A DNA stretch of 64,000 nt. Origin: Silurus meridionalis. Its lineage: Eukaryota > Chordata > Actinopteri > Siluriformes > Siluridae. Below are positions 1 to 11,345 of this stretch, piece by piece. Below the pieces are notes generated by a model that had not been told where the DNA came from, searched no databases, and worked only from the letters and a program-made list of their open reading frames with translations. Where the stretch lies: assembly GCF_014805685.1 (NCBI RefSeq), contig NC_060885.1:29572632-29636631 (forward strand), read 5' to 3'. The position numbers were made by a program, and so were the translations under genes. The first letter of the stretch is position 1. Each line of letters begins with the position of its first letter.

Positions 1-345
1 ACTGCCTTGTGGAGAAAGTCGGACCAGCTGTTTGTCCATTACGGTCCATATAAAAAGGGGTTTCCTGCCAATTAAAAGACCCTCTGTAGATGGATTGTGG
101 ATGCTATCCACTCCACTTATGAGTCCGCTGGTCTCCCCGCACTTTTCGGGGTCCAACCGGCCTCTAAGGCCTTGTCCTCTGGGGTCTTTACAAGACATTT
201 GCCACATTACGGGCTGGTCCACCTTGTTGACCTTCATCAGGTCGTACAGCCTTGACCTTAGTGCCACTCCTGGCCCCTCAGTCCTTCGACCTAGCTGTGC
301 CCATCCACACTACGCAGGGATTGGTCAGTCTGGCGGTATTGGACA
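1..345 (+). pseudogene. DIRS retrotransposon tyrosine recombinase, C-terminal remnant
   Basis: This reads as the C-terminal end of the tyrosine recombinase that DIRS-type retrotransposons use, in place of a DDE integrase, to insert circular cDNA. The first ~180 bases read in one frame (including RWIVDAIHSTYES, typical of the approach to the second catalytic box). The reading then shifts by one base near 180 and continues as LQDICHITGWSTLLTFIRSY, followed by SLDL. The tyrosine in RSYSLDL sits where the family has its nucleophile. The stretch that normally carries the HSTR-like arginine box is shortened, so the copy should be inactive. The 5' part of the element lies outside the window. Family assignment is from recognition of the conserved tail, not from a search. 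Confidence 0.72.
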
Positions 346-412
346 CTCGTTCCAAAAGTGTTGTTGACGCAGCGTCTCGTTCCCTCAGGGAACCAGGGTT
401 ACATATATAACT
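346..412 (+). repeat. DIRS terminal repeat (right end)
   Basis: Directly after the recombinase tail comes GTTGACGCAGCGTCTCGTTC and then CCCTCAGGGAACCAGGG. The same sequence, reverse-complemented, is at 18635-18700. DIRS elements end in inverted rather than direct repeats, which fits. The core is itself close to a palindrome (GTTCCCTSAGGGAAC). The outer boundary is approximate. Confidence 0.6.
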
Positions 413-1261
413 TAAAGACGACGTTCTCAAAACTGTTTATTGAAAGCAGGATAAACAGTCAAGTGTGAGCTAGAATTTTAACGACTTTGACAATTGTGAT
501 TTGTAGACGACTGGGTCAGAGCATTTCTGAAAGCAGGTCTTGTGTGGTGTTCCTGGTATTCAGCGGTTAGTATCTACCTAAATCAGTCTAACGTAATCTG
601 TTGACAGGGTCATGGGCAGCCATGGCTCATTGGTGCAAGTGGGGAGAAAAATCTAGGGCCTCTGATTGGTGCCTACTCAGTATTTTGCCCAGACTTGTTA
701 AGATCAGAAAAGAAAATTGATTCATATGGAAGAAGGTGGTGAAGGTAAGAAATATGCAGGCCGTCAGCTTTCCAATGGGTGTCCAATGATTGATCATTAT
801 TTGATTGCTAAAGATTGAACACTAATTGAAGTAGCTGTTAAGTAGCATCATGATTTTGCACATATTATATTTATGATTAACAAATCAAATGATTTAAGTT
901 GAAGTTAAAGTTAGCACCTGTATTCATAGCAACTAGTTTCTATTGGTTGACTTCTTATAAATGACTTGTTTGTCATTAAATCAGTGTTGCTGACGTGAAG
1001 TCGCTCTTCGTTACCAAACACTAAGTAACTAAATTAGGATACAATTATGATTCATTTACAAACTGTTAAACATGAAACTGTTGGTTACTTTAAAACTAAC
1101 CTTCATCTGTTAACTGGTTGCATTTGTCAGATTTATTGCACGACTCAGCCAGAGAAAAGCTGTTTCTATCAAACATTGTTAACTTTATCAACTGAGTCAG
1201 TGTAATGGTGAAGATGATCAAATAGGCCAGTTGATGGAAGGTTTGTGAAGAAATTTCATGC
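413..1261. other. No recognisable feature
   Basis: AT-rich sequence with only short open frames. I see no gene, RNA or recognised repeat here. Confidence 0.4.
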
Positions 1262-1413
1262 TCCCATGTAAAAGTATTTTTCAAATACAAAAATACAGTA
1301 TTTTTTATTTTGGTACATGTTGTGGCTGCTGTATTTTGTAGTTTATTTTGATAAAATTAAGGTATTTGCTTTTTTATTTTAAAATACATTTAGATGTATC
1401 TTTGCCCATCCCT
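1262..1413. mobile_element. hAT-like MITE, one end
   Basis: A run of alternating polyA/T words built on AAAATACA and TTTTATTTTAAAATAC ends in TTTGCCCATCCCTG. The reverse complement of that end, CAGGGATGGGCAAA, looks like the terminus of a common nonautonomous hAT-like family in fish. The opposite end is not visible, so this may be a truncated copy. The assignment is by recognition only. Confidence 0.4.
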
Positions 1414-3659
1414 GACTATGGGAAGCCAGCAGAGAGTAGGATTCTCTGGGCAGTGTTCTCCTGGGAAAACCAAGTACACCCTTTTATGGCAACAGTATCC
1501 CCTAATCAGCAGGGTAATGCCTCTTGCAAGACTGCAAAACCTGTGCAAGAATGGTTTAACGTACATGAGAAAGAGTTCAGTGTCCAAATTCCCCAGATCT
1601 CAGTGCAATCGACTGTCTGTGAGACATGCTGGACAAAACAAGTCTGAACCATGGCGGTTCCACCTCACAGCTTACTGGACTTAAAGGATCTGCTGCTAAT
1701 GTTGTGCTGCCAGATACCACACTACACCTTCAGATTGTTTAATGTGTATGTGGGCAAACAGGGCATTATTTCTTTATTTAATTCTTTTTTCAAAAATCTG
1801 CATGTAAATTCAGGGGGCCATTGGGGCTGGGGCTAATTAAACAACTCGGTGAATAAACATTTGCTTGAAATTATTTGGGCTGTTGGCAACTCAACAAACT
1901 CGCAAAAGCAAATATTTGCAGTATATTCGTTTGTGTTGTTTTTGTTTAGTTGTTTCCTTACACGATTTTGCAGCATACGATCTCATTAGCATTTAGTCGA
2001 GTGTTTTCTTTATTGCGTTTTTTTTTTTCCTGCTCCGCGATACTGTGGGCCGCTGGATTACAGAGTGTGCGAGATTTACCTCGGCGTCTCTTAGCTACAC
2101 GCGCCTGAATCCATGGTGAAATATAAACCTGTTAGTGTTGTGCTTTCACACTCCAGAAAAAGAACATGCCACCTCTGCGGACATGTCTGTAACAACGCTT
2201 CACACCATGTCACAAGATAACAAGGTTCCCTTCCTCCAGCTGAAACAGATCTCATATTGCACGTCTTCAAAACAGCGAGCTGAGAACCAGATCGCTCCAT
2301 GCTTAGCATGTGCTCATGAAGGTTGCATGACAGCTGACACAAACCTGAATTATAAAATATTTTGTGACACTTAAATTCATAGATTTTCATAAAGCAAATG
2401 TAACATAACCCTGTGTCATAGGTTTCATGTATATTCATAAATGCCTGAAACATTCAAAATTAGCCTGGAATGTGCATTCTCATGTGGTGAAATGAACGAT
2501 CAAACCGATCTTTTGAAACAGTGTACAAATTATTGTATGCTAGCTGGAGAGCTAGTCACTGTGCTAATACAGTAAGTGTGGCTTACTGTTATTATGCCAA
2601 AATGACAGTTTCTAATATAAGTCTTTGTAGAATGTATAAAAGAAACTTGCAGTTGTGCAATTATATTGACTATCACAATGCCACTCTGGATTGTGTGATC
2701 ATGTGCTATTGCTAACACGTGCTAACACTTAAAAATGTTTCCAGTTACTTTGCCTTAATGCATTTTAATAGAAATGAGAATTTTTTTAATAAAATTATGA
2801 ATAAATAGCACCACAGGTCAAATCCGGTGTAAATGAGAAAAAAAGCCTTAAGGGACGATTCATGCCTACTTTTTTATGATTCAACTTTTTCTCATGACCA
2901 CAAGGACCTACATGCGCGTCCGATTTATACCGATCGGCATTTCTGATTAATTGGACCGTTATTGACAAGTAAAATGAGTTTTCGAGCTCATTTAACACCT
3001 CTGCTGTTGTTCAGAGACCTACTCAGCCAGTTGCCATGGTTCTTCCCTCATCTCCCTGGTTGCCCTCACACCATGTACCCTTCTCAGCTGTTTTGCAGTG
3101 TGTTCCTCATTACCAGGGATGCAGTGGAAAGCTAACAGCACAGTCTGGTGCCGCCTGCTCCAACAAGAAGGAAAAAAAACAAAAAATAAAAACACCCATC
3201 AACTTCAAATTGACAGATGTGGTGAGCATTTGACGGCATATGGGTAAGGAAATTGGTTAATTCCCCGCAAATCATTACAGGCACGCCACAGCCGATGCCA
3301 AACCCCAGCCTGTTTCACACAGCGATTGAGATCGAATATTTGAATATTATAATGCTGCACGACTTTGGCAAATAGTTATTTTGTTAATTGTTTTGTAGTT
3401 AATAAATACACACGGTTGAAATAGCAAGCTTGAGTAGATCTGAATATAAGAAATCATTACAAACTTGAAGAAACAAGAGCGAAGAGTTTCGTTTTATATG
3501 AATTCCAAATCAAACTGGTCTCCACAGCAGAATACTGAATAGTGTTACCTCAAGTCTTTCAATTACTGCCAGTAGCTTGTACTGTCCCATCACATGACAG
3601 CTACCAATAAGTGATGATTAAGTGCTAAAGCAACATATCATTGGGTAGCCAAATCTTCA
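1414..3659. other. No recognisable gene; unclassified sequence
   Basis: Several short open frames occur (longest about 120 codons, minus strand near 2100-2450). None has a recognisable domain or exon-like borders. I see no RNA gene. Confidence 0.4.
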
Positions 3660-4255
3660 AAACACACAAGTTCTTGTCTTTTCAAGACTGGACTACTGCA
3701 ACTCTTCTGGCATAATCCAAAACGCAGCTGCACGAATTGTGTTCAATCTGCCCAAGTTCTCCCACCCCACCCCACTGCTGCGCTCCCTTCACTGGCTTCT
3801 GGTAGCTGCACGTATCAGATTCAAAACACTGATGCTTACCTACAAGGCCAAAAATGGACCAGCACCATCTTACCTCAGTGACCTCATCACATCTCGCACT
3901 GCACCACACTGTCTAAGATCCTTCAGAACTGCCCGACTGGTACCACCTTCTCTCAGAATGAGAGGTAAGTACACTTCAAGGCTCTTCTCTGTTCTGGCAC
4001 CGAGGTGGTGGAATGAACTTTCCCTAGATGTCCGTACAGCGGAGTCCCTGACTATCTTCAAGCGACTATTGAAGACCTACCTCTCCCTGAAACACTTAAA
4101 TTACCACTTTTCAAGTTTTCTTTGTAGAAATCAAGAGTTATATTTATATTAAGTTTGTAATCTGGCGTACCAGTGTAGATTTATTCATTGCAAGAGACCC
4201 AAAGCACTTTTGTACGTCGCTCTGGATAAGGGCGTCTGCTAAATGCTCACAAATG
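3660..4255 (+). mobile_element. L2/CR1-group LINE, 5'-truncated 3' end
   Basis: A reverse-transcriptase C-terminal coding remnant (3685-4152) is followed by a short AT-rich 3' UTR. The element ends in TCGCTCTGGATAAGGGCGTC then TGCTAAATGC, the characteristic 3' tail of fish L2-type LINEs and the SINEs that borrow it. No 5' part is present, as expected for incomplete reverse transcription. No clear target duplication was found. Confidence 0.8.
3685..4152 (+). pseudogene. LINE reverse transcriptase C-terminal fragment
   Basis: The frame reads SRLDYCNS, then IQNAAARIVFNLPKF, LLRSLHWLLVAARIRFKTL, and later WWNELSLDVRTAESLTIFKR. These are the conserved C-terminal words that follow the thumb region in CR1/L2-type ORF2 proteins. 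About 15 residues between CNS and IQNAAAR appear deleted. The frame from 3739 is open for 137 codons with no internal stop. The polymerase core (YADD/FADD) is absent, so the fragment cannot be functional. The function is that of the parent LINE: target-primed reverse transcription. Confidence 0.8.
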
Positions 4256-4849
4256 GTCATGACTGGCTATCAAACTAACAAAATTCCTTCCCACCCAAAG
4301 ACAACGACCAATCACGTTCTCCTGTACTTCCTCAATGGTAATGGATAGCTATCGCATCATTAAACCCAGTTTTTTTATGATTAATTTTCATTATTCCAGA
4401 CAACAAAGAATTTTCAGCCCAACTGCAACAACAGGGGGTGCTAAAGAGTACAAAAATGCATACATACAATAAACAATTGTTTTTGTCTTTCTATTGATTG
4501 AATTGTAATTTTAAAATGCATGTCAACTTCGAACAACTGTGCATATGCAAATTTTTTTTTTGCTATATGCTACAATTGGTTTATATTGCGTGTTAAAAAG
4601 ACTGTAGCTTGTAATGGAGGCAAAATGAGCAATAATGACGTGCGTGCTTCTGACTTTTCTTTTGCTAATGCATTAAAAGCATAGGATAATTAGAGTGTTA
4701 TTCAATAGTTCTGCTGAGCATTAAGTTTTTACTATCATTACATGTTTAACATTGCTGTAGAAAACTAGCAATTTCATAAAACATACAATAAAAGCTTCTT
4801 CCCCTTGGTCCTGATCACTCCCCCTTTTTCTTGAGGTGTAGTTCAAATC
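4256..4849. other. No recognisable feature
   Basis: AT-rich unique-looking sequence with homopolymer runs. Nothing supported on either strand. Confidence 0.35.
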
Positions 4850-5453
4850 TGTGTTTGTAAATCTGGAAGTTTGGAGAAGTGTATTTAACCGTTACTACAA
4901 AGGACACACAAGTGTAATAGGTTGCTTCCCTGGATGCATTAGAATAAAATGTTCAACTCTCTGTTGAATTAGGAAACTCAAACCTGTTCCAGCATAAAAA
5001 AAAGTGAAACAGAGCTGCCATTATTGCGTATCAGCACGACTCCTCATACATCACACCGCTCCTGAATTATGTATTGCAAATAACTACAAATAAATCCTAC
5101 TTTATAAGTTTCTTTGCCGCTTCTTCCTATTCTCATTCCCTTTACTTGCCTCATAAAAAGCTCTCTCTCTCAATCATTACAACTAGTAAAAAGCCTTTCA
5201 GATGGATAAATGCCAGCCTTGCATCAAATCTCCATAAAGATATATCTTGAGTGGTCTGCTATAGAGCTCTGATTTCAAACCTATCAAACACCTTCGAGAT
5301 GAATGTGAACGCTGACTGCACTTCAGACTTCCTCACCTTACTAACATCCTTGTAGCTAAATGAAATCCCACAAATCCCCACAAACACACTCCAAAGTCTA
5401 GTGGAACATCTGCCCAGAAGAATGGAGGTTTTCATAACAGCTAATAGGGACTA
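4850..5453 (+). mobile_element. Tc1-derived nonautonomous element, copy 1 (interrupted)
   Basis: The left part (about 4850-5006) includes AAACTCAAACCTGTTCCAGC, also found in the copies at 6540, 9405 and 11055. The right part (5228-5453) carries the shared block ending CAAACACACTCCAAAGTCTA. Between them is about 220 bp of foreign sequence that includes the left copy of a direct repeat. In sister copies the block encodes a decayed DLNPIEHLWDELER, the region around the third catalytic residue of Tc1 transposase. Here it is mutated further. Confidence 0.6.
5107..5228 (+). repeat. Local direct repeat, left copy
   Basis: About 120 bp, from AAGTTTCTTTGCCGCTTCTT to ATGCCAGCCTTGCATC, is repeated in the same orientation at 5454-5573 with small changes. 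The shared words include CTTTACTTGCCTCATAAAAA and TTACAACTAGTAAAAA. The two copies flank the Tc1-derived block. Confidence 0.7.
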
Positions 5454-5573
5454 AAGTTTCTATTCCCGCTTCTTTCTATTCTCCTTCACTTTACTTGCCT
5501 CATAAAAAAAAAAAAAATTACAACTAGTAAAAAAGGCCTTTCAGGTGGATAAATGCAAGCCTCGCATCGGGCT
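5454..5573 (+). repeat. Local direct repeat, right copy
   Basis: Second copy of the 5107-5228 repeat. It has a longer A-run after CCTCATAAAA and lacks the CT-rich insert of the left copy. Confidence 0.7.
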
Positions 5574-6199
5574 GTACACTTTGATCTTGAAGGATCCACC
5601 GGGAAGTGTTGCAAAAAAGTCCCATTACCATATTCCATTACAACAAAAAAAAGGAAACGTTACCTTGTCCTGCAAATGGCGACACATCTTCTACGTTTTG
5701 TCCACTCTATATTCCCTAGCGTCACTGACCAAAAGGGAAAATAATAAAATTTTGATGCCGCAGAAGTGTCATCCAGGCATTACTCATTGCACAACAGGAC
5801 ATAATCCAGATCGTTCTGTACTGAAAGCAAAGCGCAAAACAAACGAACGCTGTAAATCTCAGCCCTGATACCCTGCATTTCAATGCTGCATTTGTTGTCT
5901 CGCATCAGTCGCAATTAAGGGATTCCCTCATCAATGTGCCATTACGTTCGAACTGAACTCAAAAATGCTAGATGACCTAAGGGATTGAGCATGCTAGGTG
6001 TTGCAATTTTATTTTCTAAATGAGCTAAACATGGCAAATGAAAGCTGATCACACATGAGAAATTCTTCCTCTCAAAAATGTCAAAATGAACTTTGATTTA
6101 AGCTCAGGGATTCTCCAGCTCTTTCCACCGAAGAGGCTTGCAGAACATCATCCTATTGTAAGGTTGTTAGTTAAATGTGGGTAATTACGTTCTGCATGC
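5574..6199. other. No recognisable feature
   Basis: A 107-codon open frame overlaps the preceding repeat and runs to 5868. It has no recognisable domain and is probably chance. Confidence 0.35.
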
Positions 6200-6222
6200 T
6201 TGAAACTTTTTTTTTTCAAATT

Positions 6223-6241
6223 GTATAGAATGTCTTTGGGT
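6223..6241. repeat. Target-site duplication of SINE (left)
   Basis: GTATAGAATGTCTTTGGGT, identical over 19 bp to 6487-6505. Confidence 0.9.
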
Positions 6242-6486
6242 ATGGTTCCCTGGTAGTCTAGTGGTTAGAATGCGGCGCTCTCACCGCTGCGGCTCAGGTT
6301 CGATCCCCGGTCAGGGAACCAACCCCAGCCATTAGGGTTGCACAAGCCTTAATGCCGGTCCCAAGCCCGGATAAATGGGTAGGGTTGCGTTAGGAAGGGC
6401 ATCCAGCGTAAAAACGTGCCAAATCAAACATTCGGATGGTCCGCTGTGGCAACTCCTAATGGGAGAAGCTGAAAGAAAGAAGGAAA
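6242..6486 (+). mobile_element. tRNA-Glu-derived SINE, full length
   Basis: The head (6246-6318) folds as a tRNA-Glu-like molecule. TTCCCTG (6246-6252) pairs with CAGGGAA (6312-6318), and the anticodon stem around 6273-6289 shows CTC at 6280-6282. The T-arm contains the B-box-like GGTTCGATCCC. A tRNA-unrelated body follows, including GGAAGGGCATCCAGCGTAAA, then a tail reading CGCTGTGGCAACTCCTAATG and GGAGAAGC with a GAAAGAAA end. A second copy lies on the minus strand at 27637-27847. The perfect 19-bp target duplication implies recent insertion. The T-arm is imperfect and there is a long 3' body, so this is a SINE and not a tRNA gene. Confidence 0.9.
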
Positions 6487-6505
6487 GTATAGAATGTCTT
6501 TGGGT
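6487..6505. repeat. Target-site duplication of SINE (right)
   Basis: Identical over 19 bp to 6223-6241. The flanking Tc1-derived sequence resumes here. Confidence 0.9.
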
Positions 6506-6890
6506 GCTGTAGCATAATACTTTGTCCTTCCTTTGAACTAGGAGACCCAAACCTGTTCCAGAATGACAAAGACGACATGCTTTACATTGGTTGATGTGGA
6601 AGATCTTAAACGGCCTGCTATAGAGCTCTAACCTTAACCCTATTGAACACCTTTGAGCTGTATGTCAATGCTAACTGCACCCGGGGCCTCCTCATTTTAT
6701 CTACACCAGTACCTGTCTTTACAAACACCCTTGTGGCTGAATGAGCGCCAATCTCCACAAACGCACTCCAAAATCTAGTGGATCTTCCAAAAAAGAATAG
6801 AGCTTATTTTAAGAGCAAATCCGGACTAAATGTGGAATGGAATGTGAAAATTCACTTACCAGGTTTTATGGTTAGGTGTCCAAACCTTCT

Positions 6891-7384
6891 GTATCAGAAT
6901 CTCACATTCATTTCGTTTCCAATTCCAGGTTGTCCATAGCGCTTGTTAGAACTGTGGTATGTTCCAATCCAACACTTGGCTAGCCAACATCCCTGATCAT
7001 ATTTTACAGTTACCGAGATTTGGATTGCATTCATTCCAATCAAGTGATAAGTCAAATCGGAGAATATTGAGAAGTACTCAAGAATTAATATATTATCTCA
7101 ATACCAAGGCTGTTTAACCACACCTTTAAAACTACATCAAAATGGTAAACCAACTAATTATGATGTGTGCGAGAGCGTTCGGAAATGCAGGTCAACCACT
7201 GAACTGCTTCGTCTACTACAGGTGCACATGAAATCTTCCTGTTCAATAGCAAGGCTTCATTTAGGCTTCATTATGAACTAAGCCTGCGTTTCAGACACTG
7301 CCAGGTCCTGCATTTCACACCAAGTAATTCGGTGATGTCCTTCCTTAATCGATCCACCTCTTAATAGCATAATTATGACGCCAC
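6891..7384. other. No recognisable feature
   Basis: AT-rich with no supported coding or RNA gene. Confidence 0.35.
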
Positions 7385-7480
7385 GGTGTTAGAAACCAGC
7401 AAGATCATAGAGAAACGCAGTATAACAGAGCGCTGCATCACAAACCGTCATTTCATGCAGCGAAAATGAATGGCATTATT
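7385..7480 (-). repeat. Repeat family A, short minus-strand copy
   Basis: The segment GAGAAACGCAGTATAACAGA then GCGCTGCATCA is the reverse complement of part of the larger repeats at 22661-23130 and 47812-48409 (there CAGCGCTCTGTTATACTG). Only about 95 bp is recognisable. Confidence 0.6.
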
Positions 7481-8929
7481 GAAGTTTTATTCAATACGTC
7501 TTTAAGCAACACAAACATTTTTTTATTTTTATTCACCCACCCAGTGCTCACAGCAGAGAGATTCCTTTGGCCCCCGCAACACATAATGTGATGGCTGAAA
7601 AATGATTGGATAGAAACTCTAACCTATAGTTAAACTTGCAAACACCACACCCAAGAGAAATGCTAGGAAATAAAGAGAATAATTTAACACATTCATGAAT
7701 AAAAAATGATTAAAACGCAAGTGATTCTGACAGAGTTTAAACCATAAACGATTTAGAAAATCACATTCACAGGTGTCATCTCCTTATAAATCTGCAGTAT
7801 ATCCATTTTTTCCCCTTCAGAACTACATTACTCATGAATACACAATGCCCAACTACCTCCCCATTCATCAATTTTTCAAGCTCTGCTATTAAGGCACTAA
7901 ACTGCTGATGTCTGAAATGTACTGTATATTAATTTCATTAAAAGAAGCCCAGTTGAGAAAGCAGGAAGAATGAAATGATTAGAAATGTATACAAAGGCCA
8001 TGATGACGAGCTGCAATATGCAAAACCCAGACAAGAGCTAAGGAACCGTTTCCATTAGTCATCTTAAGAGTCCATTTTAACACATAGCCCATCTAAGCCT
8101 ATACGTAATGGAAGCATCTGCAGGGCTCTACCATTTCAAGCAGTGATGGACTATAGTCTCTCATTTTCTACCTCAGGCTCTTCCACCGCTGAGAAATCTT
8201 CCCATTTTCCCTCGATACAAAAGCTCCAAAATGAAAGACCCCATTACAGTTCTGCCTCCACATTCACAACAATGAGCGCAGAAACCATCAGCACTATTAA
8301 CAGCAGAGTAGTGATTTTTAGCAGGTCAGGAAATCTCACTGGAGCTAGAAGTGTGGACGAATCAGCTCTCTAACTCTAATTGACAGCTTGAAAAAGGGCC
8401 TAGTATGTTACCAAGTGGCACTCCTACACCAGCCTGTCGATAAAATGGCCTTTCAGAGCAAGGACAGAAAAATAGACCTAAACCACTTGCTGGATTGAGG
8501 GAACAACAATCGTTATAACCTTAAGGCTGAGAACACTTTAAATCCCATGTCGAGTGCAGATTTCAAAATCAGATAGAGACCTGGGAACGTGCAAGCATTT
8601 TGAACAGGCTAAAAAAATTTAATTCAAAAACAGTCTTTATCGTTTCTCCTGATAATTTATTAACAAATGAATTACGATTTTTGCACTCTCCTATATTAAC
8701 AAAAATCCCAATAAGCTCCGCCCTTTTTCACAATCTTTTGCCCTGTGCTCTTGTCCTGACAATTTTTTTACTTTTGAAATCTGCTGTTACTTTCTTTCAG
8801 TCAGGGTAAAGTAAACGTGTTTCTTTGTATGGAAAAATATGTTATATGGTATATTAGACATGTATTTAAATTTTGGTTCTATGTCACAAACTTTACTTTT
8901 TTCATAAAAAACCAGAACATGCTTGAAAT

Positions 8930-8961
<32 letters not shown>

Positions 8962-9286
8962 CAGTTCGCTACAAAAAGAAAAGTAGTATATTTACTCAGG
9001 ATTTTGTCTTTTCCTGAGTGGCAGACGTTCTTGTACTTTAATTTGTTCATCTGTTGATGTCCATGTTGCTAAACTTGACTCCCACACAGTGAAGAGTCGA
9101 TACGTGCATGTCAATCAAACGCTAATACACCTACAGGACCAGCATTACTTACTTTCTCTCACATTAAGGATGATCTCATTAATTTGTTTAATGAAAACTT
9201 CAAACCATGAGGGGAAAAAATATTTGTAGTCATTTATACCTGATGAATATCAACACAAAAGCAGATAATGTACGGTGTGTATCGGA
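7481..9286. other. No recognisable gene
   Basis: Contains a 76-codon open frame at 8143-8373 without a domain, a polyA run near 8938-8960, and otherwise nothing I recognise. Confidence 0.35.
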
Positions 9287-9665
9287 ACACCTGACTTTCC
9301 CAGCTATATTTGGTTCTTCAGCAATCCTTTAGCACAAGCTTGGAGGTATACAATTGTATTGGATGCCTTTGGATCCAGTAACATTTTTTTTTTTCCTTCA
9401 CTTAAACTAGGAGACCTAAATGTGCTCTAGCATGACAAATTCAGCTCCATGAAGATATAGTTTACATGGGATGGAGTGGAAGATCTAAAGTAGCCTGCTA
9501 TAAAGATCCGACCGCAACCATTTTTAACGTCTTAGGGATCAATTGGAACACTGACTGCCCAAGGCCTTCTCACTTCACCTACATCAGTGCATGACTTTAT
9601 TAAAACGTGGCTGATTAACACAACTCTCCAAAGGCATTCATGAGCATTTCATGTTGGGCTGTAGT
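9287..9665 (+). mobile_element. Tc1-derived nonautonomous element, copy 3
   Basis: Contains AAACTAGGAGACCTAAATGT, CTCCATGAAGATATAGTTTA and the decayed DLNPIEHL region (GGGATCAATTGGAACACTGA). It is the most divergent of the plus-strand copies. The left edge is approximate, and the right end lacks the clear terminus seen in copy 4. Confidence 0.6.
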
Positions 9666-10934
9666 CATGGTCATCCATGGCACCAAAGATGAGGCTGCTT
9701 TCAAGAAGAACAAAATGATCTCTGTTAAACAAATATGGCACAAGCACTGCAAACTTTCAAATTAAGACTACATTCAGCTAAACTAATGCACTCACCCACA
9801 CAAGTTGAGACAAACATCGACATCATATGATTTGACTGCAAAGACTTAGGAAATCCCTGACAATGATTTAAAAAGCCGTTCCTATTCTTCCAGCTGATTC
9901 CGTTTTTGTTGTGGCCCCTTAAAAAAAAAAAGCCCAAAATTTCACGTCTGCTTCAAAATATCATCAATTATAAATGTTGCTTAATTACCTCCACGCTGTC
10001 TCCTGCAATCCCTCTCTCATTCTCTCTCTCTGTTCACAAATCCTGCTGTTTTCCAGACTCACCGGGTCTTGCGTCTCGCAGTCTCGCACCTTGCTCGCTC
10101 TTTCTTTTTTCGGTGCACTTCTGTTTCAAGGACGCCGGAGTGACAGAACATTCTGTTTTTGTTAAGGAAAACATTCATCTGAACCCTGATCTGTACGAAA
10201 AACTCCAAGCTGATGTGAATAATGAGCAACTCCTACACTTTTTTTTTTTGCACTACTAGTCTGCTTTCAATTCAATGTCACCTGCTCATTAGACGATGTG
10301 CACAAACACACGAGACACGGTATGCCACTAATGGACCAGGTCCAACGCCAAACACACCCACACACATTAAGGGGGGGAAAGATCGCCTAATTAATAGCTC
10401 TATATGAAACAGAGTTTCTAATCAATAAACATGTGCACAAAGGAAACAGCAAAAACCTGAGGGGTCATGGCCGTGCCATTTGAGAGCTTCATTGGGAATG
10501 TTCTTTTTCATGGTGCTTTCTGGATTCCAAATCACACCTTCTTGACTCGGGTGTTCACAGATCAATTCGTCTTAGCTACGTAACACTCGTCTTTGTTTTA
10601 TTTCCACCCCCCATACTGTGAATCCTAAATCCTATAGCCTGGATAACAAGAGCAATAATAGCAACTGGCAAACTTGCAGTGAGCTTTAGAAAGGAACGTA
10701 CAGTAAATGTGCCTTGGAGAAATAAATGGTTTGTTTGCACAGGAGTATAAGTTGGGATCAGGCAAACGCTTGCATGTTCATGTGAAACAATACAAATAGA
10801 TAAAGGTGAGGACGAGCTCATTGAACAGCACATGCGTTTTGCAAGAAATGCTCCCACTCATTAACTCCAGACATTTCAACCTAAAATAAAATCATTTTTA
10901 GCTTTAAAAATGCTGTCATTGGACTGACAAATAA
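9666..10934. other. No recognisable gene
   Basis: Includes a pyrimidine-rich tract (10015-10115) and a 117-codon open frame at 9906-10259 with no domain. The frame spans low-complexity sequence, so I do not call it. Confidence 0.35.
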
Positions 10935-11345
10935 ACTCTATTAACAAAAGTGTTGATACACCTAATTTTTCCAACCAAGTGTGCTTCTTCCCCAACATTT
11001 TACCACAAAGTTGAAAGCAGACAATTGTTTTCAAACTTTCCCATCACGTAAACTAAGAAGCCCAAACCTGTTCCAGCATGCCAAGGCCCTGCGTACAAAG
11101 CCAGCTCCATCGAGATATGGGTTGGAGAGGAAGATCTTGTGGAAGTAGCCTGCAATAAAAGACTTACCTCAATCTTATTGAACAATGAATTGGAACACTG
11201 ACTGCACCCCAGAACTCTTTTCACCTCAATTCACATCAGTACATGACTTTACTAACACCCTTGAGGCTGAATGACCACAAATCTCTACAAGTATACTACA
11301 AAATTTATTAAGGTGTCCACAAACATTTTACCATATAGTGTATAT
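10935..11345 (+). mobile_element. Tc1-derived nonautonomous element, copy 4, near full length
   Basis: The element begins with TTAACAAAAGTGTTGATACA and ends with TTTTACCATATAGTGTATA, plausible degenerate inverted ends. The interior shares AAGCCCAAACCTGTTCCAGC, AGCCAGCTCCATCGAGATAT and CACCCTTGAGGCTGAATGAC with the other copies. At about 410 bp it is far shorter than an autonomous Tc1 (about 1.2-1.6 kb). Only a decayed trace of the DDE-domain coding region survives. Confidence 0.7.

Larger units (their letters stand above)
6200..6890 (+). mobile_element. Tc1-derived nonautonomous element, copy 2, carrying a SINE
   Basis: The interior (6505-6835) contains CTAGGAGACCCAAACCTGTT, GGCCTGCTATAGAGCTCTAA and CACTCCAAAATCTAGTGG, shared with the copies at 4850, 9287, 10935 and 55930. 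A right end resembling the family terminus (ATGGTTAGGTGTCCAAAC) is at about 6867-6885. The left part is split at 6241 by the SINE; removing the SINE and one duplicate restores the continuous family sequence. Confidence 0.65.

Noticed and set aside
6246..6318. tRNA-Glu (CTC) gene
   Set aside because: The cloverleaf is imperfect in the T-arm and it continues into a SINE body bounded by a target duplication.
10015..10165. Splice acceptor and exon after the pyrimidine tract
   Set aside because: The downstream open frame has no recognisable protein and no donor site could be matched.
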